From Bacteroidota bacterium (GTDB lineage Bacteria; Bacteroidota; Bacteroidia; B-17B0; Aurantibacillaceae): 9,241 nucleotides of DNA. The stretch lies in NCBI GenBank assembly GCA_025359355.1, contig JANYGR010000122.1, positions 1 to 9,241 on the forward strand, given 5' to 3'. Below the pieces are notes generated by a model that saw nothing but the letters and a program-made list of their open reading frames with translations, was not told where the DNA came from and made no database searches. Numbering within the stretch: the stretch's first letter is position 1; the number at the start of each line of letters is the position of its first letter. A program made the position numbers and the translations under genes. This document shows positions 1 to 5,410 of the stretch, piece by piece.

Positions 1-432
1 ATTGGCGAAACGTTAATTACTGCCAAACATACTATTACTGATGCTGACGTTGTAAATTTCGCAAATGTTAGCGGCGACCATTTTTATGCGCACGTAGATA
101 CAACATCCTTGGAAGGTACTATGTTTACAGGGCGTGTAGCCCATGGTTATTATATTTTAAGTAAGGCCGCCGGTTTATTTGTGAACGCAAAAAAAGGCCC
201 TGTGTTATTAAATTATGGTATAGATGAATGTCGTTTTACAAAACCGGTTTATATGGGAAGCACCATTGGAGTTCGTTTTACGTGTAAGGAAAAAATTGAG
301 CAAGAAAAAAAGAACGAAGAAGATATTGCTAAAGGCATTGTAAAATGGTTAGTGGACGTGTATGATGAAACCGGTGAGACAGTTGCTATTGCTACGATAT
401 TAACAATGGTAAAAATGAGAAATCAGGATTAG
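1..432 (+). CDS. paaZ: PaaZ-like bifunctional enzyme, C-terminal MaoC hydratase domain (5' partial)
   Basis: The frame is open from base 1 to the TAG at 430-432, giving 143 visible residues; the start lies outside the window. The visible part is a MaoC/R-specific hydratase hotdog domain. It opens with 'GETLITAKHTITDADVVNFA', followed by the catalytic Asp-x4-His dyad in 'SGDHFYAH' (D26 and H31 of the visible part), then 'GRVAHGYYILSKAAGLFV' and 'LNYGIDECRFTKPV'. The wording matches the C-terminal domain of PaaZ more closely than stand-alone MaoC proteins. In the known family this domain hydrolyses the oxepin-CoA ring, and an N-terminal aldehyde dehydrogenase domain (not visible here) oxidises the resulting semialdehyde in aerobic phenylacetate breakdown. 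It is a soluble cytoplasmic enzyme. A free-standing MaoC dehydratase remains possible because the N-terminal domain cannot be seen. Confidence 0.85.
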   Translation: MGETLITAKHTITDADVVNFANVSGDHFYAHVDTTSLEGTMFTGRVAHGYYILSKAAGLFVNAKKGPVLLNYGIDECRFTKPVYMGSTIGVRFTCKEKIEQEKKNEEDIAKGIVKWLVDVYDETGETVAIATILTMVKMRNQD

Positions 433-477
433 TTTTTTGTAAAAAAGTTTTAAATAGACGTAAGGATTAATTAGAAA

Positions 478-556
478 CGTTATTGCTGGTCTTAATATTA
501 TTATAGAAATAAGATAGTACAACGCAACATTTTAGGTAATGATTAAGCCAGCAACG
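478..556. repeat. Long imperfect inverted repeat in the paaZ-phosphatase gap
   Basis: Bases 483-489 (TTGCTGG) and 491-496 (CTTAAT) are the reverse complement of 542-554 (ATTAAGCCAGCAA), with T490 as a single bulge. The pairing extends inward (497-500 ATTA with 537-540 TAAT, G541 bulged) and outward (CG 478-479 with CG 555-556, three unpaired bases on the left). The loop is about 36-45 bases. No T-run follows the right arm, so this is not a standard intrinsic terminator. It is the only structure seen in the gap at 433-624, where I also found no convincing Bacteroidota promoter. It could be an RNA structure in the leader of the next gene or the remnant of a small mobile repeat. Confidence 0.5.
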
Positions 557-624
557 GTGTAATTATAAATAGCTTTCTAAAACTGAATCTTTATTATGAT
601 TTGTATGAAAATCTTAAATGCAGT

Positions 625-2706
625 ATGAAAAAAAGCTTCTTAATATTTATTATTACCATTAATGGTTTTTTTAGTTTTTCACAAACTAAAAAAACGGACT
701 CATTAAAAAATCAATTAAAGATCACATTTCAGGATAGCCAAAAAATTAATTTATACATTTCATTAGCGCAGGAGTTACTCCATGAAAATGTAACAGAAAG
801 TTTCGCTTATGCTTTTAAAGGGCTTTCATTATCAACTCAAAACAAAAATAACAAAGGTGTTGCCGACTCCTATCAAATATTAGGAAATCTACATAGTTTT
901 AATTCTAACGATTCGTCTTTATTTTATCTTATAAAATCGAAAGATTTAAAATATAAATTAAAAGATTTAAAAGGAGTCGCATCATTATATACCAGCATTG
1001 GCACCTGTTATGATAAATTTGGAAATTCGGAATTAGCCTTAAATAATTACATTAAAAGCTTAAAGCTATTTGACTCGTTAGGGATACAAAAAGGAATTGC
1101 TGGCGCCGCGCTTGGAATAGGGAATGTATTTTCAACTATTAAAGATTTTAAAAAGGCTATAGAATATTATGAAATATCTATTGTGAACTATAAAAAAATA
1201 AATAGTCCGTACTTATCTTGGGCTATAAACAATTTAGCAACAGTATATGAAAAAACTAATAATAGACAAAAAGCGAAGGATTTATATGAAGAATCCTTAA
1301 AATTAAAACTAGAAAATAATGATTTTTATGGCGCTGTATTTTCTATCAATAATATTGGTCTAATTTTACATAAAGAAGGTAAAAATCAAGAAGCATTAAA
1401 TTATTTTTTTAAAGCATTAAAAATAAATAGAGGATATCATTTAGAAAAAGAAACTTTTGCAAATTCATATAAAAATATTATAGAGAGCCTTCTTAGCTTA
1501 AACAAGAATAAGGAAGCGTCTTTGTTCTTAGATTCCTTAGAGATTTTAACCAATCAATTAAATCTTTCAAATTTAAAGTTAGAATATGTAAAATTAAAAA
1601 GTGCCTACTACGAAAATATTAATGATTTTAAAAACGCATTATTTTTTAAAGACAAGTATATAACACTTAATGATTCTTTTTTAACCTACGATATGAATAA
1701 ACAAGTTTCTGAAGCAGACGCAAAGTATAAAGCAGAAAAGAAACAAAAAGAAATAGAATTATTAAATAAAGACAACATTATTCAACAAATAAAAATAGAT
1801 AAACAGCAGACACAAAAAAATTGGTTCATTGTTGGATTAACAATACTGGCAATATTATTAGCCTATTTGTATAAAAACTATATACAAAAACAAAAAGCTA
1901 ATGTCTTAATTACATCGCAAAAAAAAGAGGTAGAAAACAAAAACCATATTATCGAAGAAAAACAAAAAGAAATTGTAGATTCTATACAATACGCAAAACG
2001 TATTCAAACTGCATTATTAGCCAACAAAATATTTTTAGATAAACATCTGTTAAATAATTTCGTTTTATTCAACCCAAAAGATATTGTAAGTGGTGATTTT
2101 TATTGGGCTACAGAACATGACAATAAGTTTTATTTAGCTGTTTGTGATTGCACGGGGCACGGTGTTCCTGGAGCTTTTGTGAGTTTACTTAATATCGGGT
2201 TTTTAAGCGAAGCAATTAAAGAGAAAAATATTGAACAACCTCATGAAATTTTTAATTATGTAAGAACAAGGTTGATTGATTCTATAAGTAACGATGGACA
2301 ACAAGATGGCATGGATGGCATCTTACTTTGTATTAATAAATTAACCAACCAAATGACATATGCTGCCGCTAATAACGAACCTATTTTAATTTCTAATAAC
2401 AATATTATAGAATTACAGAAAGATAAAATGCCTGTTGGTAAAGGCGAAAAAACAGAATCATTTACTTTATTTACAATTAATGCAAATAAAGGAGATACTT
2501 TATATTTATATACCGACGGATACGCCGATCAATTCGGAGGTGAGAAAGGAAAGAAATTTAAGTATAAGCAATTGAACGAATTACTTCTCTCTATAAGCAA
2601 TAAACCAATGCTATATCAAAAAGACGAATTAAATGCTGTTATTGAAAACTGGAAGGGGAATTTAGAACAAGTAGATGATGTTTTAATCTTTGGATTGAAA
2701 TTATAA
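625..2706 (+). CDS. TPR sensor - SpoIIE/PP2C-type membrane phosphatase, copy 1
   Basis: Predicted single-span membrane Ser/Thr phosphatase of 693 aa. The ATG at 625 is preferred over an in-frame TTG at 601 because it places a signal peptide at the very N-terminus ('MKKSFLIFIITINGFFSFSQ'). About seven or eight TPRs follow (residues ~30-365), each with the A/G-x-A..Y pattern, e.g. 'YTSIGTCYDKFGNSELALNN'. Then come a charged helix, a membrane helix (~400-418, starting 'WFIVGLTILAILLAYLY') with Lys-rich cytoplasmic flank, and a coiled coil ending in 'DSIQYAKRIQTALLAN'. The phosphatase domain has all expected acidic metal ligands: D491 in 'VSGDFYW', D508 in 'CDCTGHGVPGAF', D631 in 'YTDGYADQFGG' and D684/D685 near the end ('QVDDVLIFG'). 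SpoIIE/RsbU relatives dephosphorylate STAS-domain anti-sigma antagonists; no such partner is encoded here, so the substrate is unknown. The TPR half is inferred to be periplasmic. It is first of a same-strand tandem set, 57 bases before copy 2. Confidence 0.9.
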   Translation: MKKSFLIFIITINGFFSFSQTKKTDSLKNQLKITFQDSQKINLYISLAQELLHENVTESFAYAFKGLSLSTQNKNNKGVADSYQILGNLHSFNSNDSSLFYLIKSKDLKYKLKDLKGVASLYTSIGTCYDKFGNSELALNNYIKSLKLFDSLGIQKGIAGAALGIGNVFSTIKDFKKAIEYYEISIVNYKKINSPYLSWAINNLATVYEKTNNRQKAKDLYEESLKLKLENNDFYGAVFSINNIGLILHKEGKNQEALNYFFKALKINRGYHLEKETFANSYKNIIESLLSLNKNKEASLFLDSLEILTNQLNLSNLKLEYVKLKSAYYENINDFKNALFFKDKYITLNDSFLTYDMNKQVSEADAKYKAEKKQKEIELLNKDNIIQQIKIDKQQTQKNWFIVGLTILAILLAYLYKNYIQKQKANVLITSQKKEVENKNHIIEEKQKEIVDSIQYAKRIQTALLANKIFLDKHLLNNFVLFNPKDIVSGDFYWATEHDNKFYLAVCDCTGHGVPGAFVSLLNIGFLSEAIKEKNIEQPHEIFNYVRTRLIDSISNDGQQDGMDGILLCINKLTNQMTYAAANNEPILISNNNIIELQKDKMPVGKGEKTESFTLFTINANKGDTLYLYTDGYADQFGGEKGKKFKYKQLNELLLSISNKPMLYQKDELNAVIENWKGNLEQVDDVLIFGLKL

Positions 2707-2716
2707 GTGTTAATCA

Positions 2717-2745
2717 TTGATTAATTAATAAAAGATATATCTTTA
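2717..2745 (+). promoter_or_regulatory. Possible Bacteroidota promoter for phosphatase copy 2
   Basis: In the 57-base gap before copy 2, TTG at 2717-2719 is followed after 18 bases by TATCTTTA at 2738-2745, one mismatch from the TAnnTTTG consensus of Bacteroidota -7 elements. A small perfect hairpin-forming palindrome (TTAATC-ATT-GATTAA, 2710-2724) overlaps the TTG. The position is plausible, leaving a leader of about 10-12 bases before the ATG at 2764. The surroundings are almost pure A/T, so a chance match is quite possible. Confidence 0.3.
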
Positions 2746-2763
2746 AGTAAAGAATTATTAATA

Positions 2764-4851
2764 ATGAGAACCATAAAAAATATCTGTTTTTTTTATCTAT
2801 TGAGTATACAGATAAATTACGCTCAAACTCCCGCTATTGATAGTTTAATTCGTTTATCAAATACAGTAATGACTGATACAACGAAGGTTAAATTATATGG
2901 TGATATTTGTTGGGAACTAATGGCTGTCAACATTTCCAAATCATTGTACTATGCTGAAAAACAATTGGCACTTGCAAAACAAATTCATAACAACCCTTTA
3001 ATTGCCCAGGCAGAAAGTGATTTAGGTAATGTATTAAATAGAAAAAGTGATTATCCAAACGCTCTCATTCATTATTACAAGGCGCTTGATTTAAGACAAA
3101 AATTAAAACAACCTATTAAGGAGGCTGGCATTTATTCTAACATCGCCACAGTATTAATGCGTCAAAATAAGTTTCAAGAAGCCATTGTTATTAACTTTAA
3201 GTCTCTTAAACTTTTTGAAGAAATCAACGACAAAAACAAGCAATCACTCATTTTAGGAAATATTGGAAACATATATTATGAGCTAGATCAAAACAAGCAA
3301 GCTTTAATATATCAAAGAAAAGCCCTTCTTTTGGCTCAAGAAAGCAACAATCCATCTTCAGAAGCAAATATTTTAATTAATATAGGTGGCATATTTCATA
3401 GTGAACAAAACTTAGACTCTGCGCTTCATTATTACGAGGTCTGCGAAAAAATTCTATTAAAAAATAATTTATTATACGCTTTAGGATCTGTGTATAATGA
3501 TATTGGCAAGGCATATTCCGATAAAAAAGAATATTCAAAAGCAATATCCTACTTTGATAAAAGCTTAGCTAATAGAATTGAATTTCAAGACGAATATGGC
3601 ATCGGACTTTCAAATGTGTTTATTGGTGAATTAGATATTAAGCTTAAAAAATATAAAGAAGCCATTTCTCATTTAGAAACATCTATTCAAATTTTTAATA
3701 AAACACATTCTTTAATCAACCTTAAAGACTGCTATAAATATATGGCTCAGGCGCATGAATCGAATGGCGACTTGAGCTCTTCGATTAAAGACTATAAGTT
3801 GTTTTCTGCATATAAAGATTCTGTATACACCACAGACGCCTCTAGTCAGCTGGTAGAGATGAATACTAAATATGAAACAGATAAAAAAGCGCAAGAAAAT
3901 AAATTACTCACTACTCAAAATAAATTATCTGAAGAAACAATTAATCGACAACGAACGTTTTCTTATTTTATTATTACAGCCCTATTGCTTTTGGCTGGCT
4001 TAGCGTTCTTTATTTTTAGGGGGTTAAAATTTCAACGAAAAGCAAACTCTATTATCTCTAAACAAAAACAAGTTGTAGAATCGAAAAATCACATCATAGA
4101 AGAGAAACAAAAAGAAATTGTTGATAGTATAAATTACGCTAAGCGAATACAATTTGCTTTACTGGCTAATCACGAATTCGTTAATCAATTTATACCAAAC
4201 AATTTTATTTTATTTAAACCTAAAGATATTGTGAGTGGCGATTTTTATTGGGCTACTGAACACAACAATAAATTTTACTTAGCCGTTTGTGACTGCACGG
4301 GGCATGGTGTTCCTGGGGCCTTTATGAGTTTATTAAATATTGGTTTTTTAAGCGAAGCAATTAAAGAAAAAAACATTGAAGAGCCTCATGAAATTTTTAA
4401 TTACGTAAGATCTCGCTTAATAAACACGATTAGCAAGGATGGTCAACAAGATGGCATGGACGGCATCTTACTTTGTTTAGATAAGGCAAACAATCAATAT
4501 ACGTATGCCGCTGCCAATAATGAACCTATATTAGTTTCAAACAATGTGGTAAAAGAATTACCTAAAGATAAAATGCCCGTGGGAAAAGGAGAAAAGATGG
4601 AAAGTTTTACATTACAAACCCTTAACTTAGAAAAAGGAGATACGCTATATTTATATACAGATGGTTATGCGGATCAGTTTGGCGGTCCAAATGGTAAAAA
4701 GTTTAAATACAAACCATTAAACGAATTATTGTTATCCTTTTGCGATAAAGAAATCGCATTTCAAAAAGAAAAATTAAATACTAATTTTTTAGATTGGAAG
4801 GGTAATTTAGAACAAGTTGATGATGTTTGTATTATAGGGCTTAAGATTTAA
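2764..4851 (+). CDS. TPR sensor - SpoIIE/PP2C-type membrane phosphatase, copy 2
   Basis: A 695-aa paralogue of copy 1 with the same layout. The start at 2764 gives a direct signal peptide ('MRTIKNICFFYLLSIQINYAQ'). About seven TPRs occupy residues ~70-355, e.g. 'YSNIATVLMRQNKFQEAIVI' and 'YNDIGKAYSDKKEYSKAISY'. A charged helix ('YETDKKAQENKLL'), a membrane helix (~400-418, 'YFIITALLLLAGLAFFIF') with an Arg/Lys-rich flank, and a linker ending in 'DSINYAKRIQFALLAN' follow. The phosphatase domain keeps D493 ('VSGDFYW'), D510 ('CDCTGHG'), D633 ('YTDGYADQFGG') and D686/D687 ('QVDD'), so it should be catalytically competent. Its TPR region is well diverged from copies 1 and 3, but its last 253 residues align to both without a gap and are almost identical in DNA to copy 3. 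It may be read from its own weak promoter at 2717-2745 or with copy 1. The in vivo substrate cannot be read from the sequence. Confidence 0.9.
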   Translation: MRTIKNICFFYLLSIQINYAQTPAIDSLIRLSNTVMTDTTKVKLYGDICWELMAVNISKSLYYAEKQLALAKQIHNNPLIAQAESDLGNVLNRKSDYPNALIHYYKALDLRQKLKQPIKEAGIYSNIATVLMRQNKFQEAIVINFKSLKLFEEINDKNKQSLILGNIGNIYYELDQNKQALIYQRKALLLAQESNNPSSEANILINIGGIFHSEQNLDSALHYYEVCEKILLKNNLLYALGSVYNDIGKAYSDKKEYSKAISYFDKSLANRIEFQDEYGIGLSNVFIGELDIKLKKYKEAISHLETSIQIFNKTHSLINLKDCYKYMAQAHESNGDLSSSIKDYKLFSAYKDSVYTTDASSQLVEMNTKYETDKKAQENKLLTTQNKLSEETINRQRTFSYFIITALLLLAGLAFFIFRGLKFQRKANSIISKQKQVVESKNHIIEEKQKEIVDSINYAKRIQFALLANHEFVNQFIPNNFILFKPKDIVSGDFYWATEHNNKFYLAVCDCTGHGVPGAFMSLLNIGFLSEAIKEKNIEEPHEIFNYVRSRLINTISKDGQQDGMDGILLCLDKANNQYTYAAANNEPILVSNNVVKELPKDKMPVGKGEKMESFTLQTLNLEKGDTLYLYTDGYADQFGGPNGKKFKYKPLNELLLSFCDKEIAFQKEKLNTNFLDWKGNLEQVDDVCIIGLKI
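4090..4851 (+). repeat. Phosphatase-module direct repeat, copy 2 unit
   Basis: This 762-base segment (from the His of 'HIIEEKQKE' through the stop codon) is repeated at 6837-7598 at a constant offset of 2747 bases with no indel. Identical runs include 4168-4256 (89 bases), 4300-4358 (59 bases) and 4374-4418 (45 bases). The equivalent segment of copy 1 (1945-2706, offset 2145) also aligns without a gap but has many more synonymous differences. Upstream of this boundary the genes diverge sharply. Confidence 0.9.
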
Positions 4852-4872
4852 GTTTAAATAAATTTTAAACTT
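4850..4872 (+). terminator. AT-only hairpin after phosphatase copy 2
   Basis: AAGTTTAAA (4850-4858) and TTTAAACTT (4864-4872) form a perfect 9-bp stem around a 5-base loop, overlapping the last two bases of the copy 2 stop codon. The position directly after the gene suits a terminator or a 3'-end stabiliser. The stem has just one G-C pair and only TTTA leads on from it rather than a long T-run, so termination would be weak. In DNA this A/T-rich a palindrome of this size may also arise by chance. Confidence 0.3.
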
Positions 4873-4915
4873 TATAGATTGTTAGAGTAAACAAATAATT
4901 GTGTAGTTTAGTAAT

Positions 4916-5410
4916 ATGTTGAAAATTAAAAAATTAATGTTTTTTGGTTATTATGTGTACCGATTTTGAAGAGCTATTCGCAGAATATGAATATTGCTTC
5001 AGCCATAAGTTCACTCAAAACTACTAATGAGGATACAAATAAGGTTAGACTCCTAAAAAAACAGCTTGGGATATAAGCTACGAAAGTTCATATATAAAAA
5101 TAGAATATATTAAACAAACGTGCGTATTAGCTATAAAATTAAATTATAGTTATGGTATTGCTATTTCGGCTAGCACATTAGGTTCTATTTATACAGATAT
5201 GGGAAAGTATAAAAATGCACTTACCTGTTTTTATGAGGCTATGGGCCTTGAAAAAAAGTACGGTTATAAATTGGATTTAGATAGCGCCTATTCAAACATT
5301 GGAATATTGTTCGGAAAAAAGGCGAAATTACTACGGCTCTTGATTTTTATTGCAACTCACTTAATAACCATAAAATTTTAATTTATGCAATCTCATATTC
5401 ACAATTATAA
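4916..5410 (+). pseudogene. Decayed 5' remnant of a fourth TPR-phosphatase paralogue
   Basis: Translation from the ATG at 4916 works only if three single-base losses are repaired, each in an A-run: A6 at 4928-4933, A7 at 5055-5061 and A6 at 5315-5320. Adding one A at each gives a good signal peptide ('MLKIKKINVFWLLCVPILKS', then YSQ), then 'EDTNKVRLLKKTAWDISYES', which parallels copy 2 ('TDTTKVKLYGDICWELMAVN'). TPRs follow ('LGSIYTDMGKYKNALTCFYE' and 'YSNIGILFGKKGEITTALDF'). The repaired frame stops at 5408-5410, inside the start of copy 3, so later TPRs, membrane helix and phosphatase domain are missing. The only stretch in the present sequence with its own ATG is the 60-codon frame at 5199-5381, which I take to be a fragment rather than a gene. 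The three indels could be real decay or homopolymer sequencing errors; the truncation is independent of them. The rest of the gap from 4852 holds only the hairpin at 4850-4872. Confidence 0.8.

Noticed and set aside
605..628. Seven-codon leader frame (MKILNAV) whose TGA overlaps the ATG of copy 1 as ATGA
   Set aside because: The overlap is suggestive of translational coupling, but such tiny frames are common by chance in A/T-rich DNA and there is no ribosome-binding or conservation evidence.
3712..3894. 60-codon open frame on the minus strand
   Set aside because: It lies antisense inside the TPR part of phosphatase copy 2, has no recognisable motif, and the plus-strand protein is clearly real.
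4879..4911. Promoter-like TTG ... TAGTTTAG before the remnant gene
   Set aside because: Spacing is 22 bases, the second element has a mismatch, and it lies only 4 bases before the ATG, leaving almost no leader.
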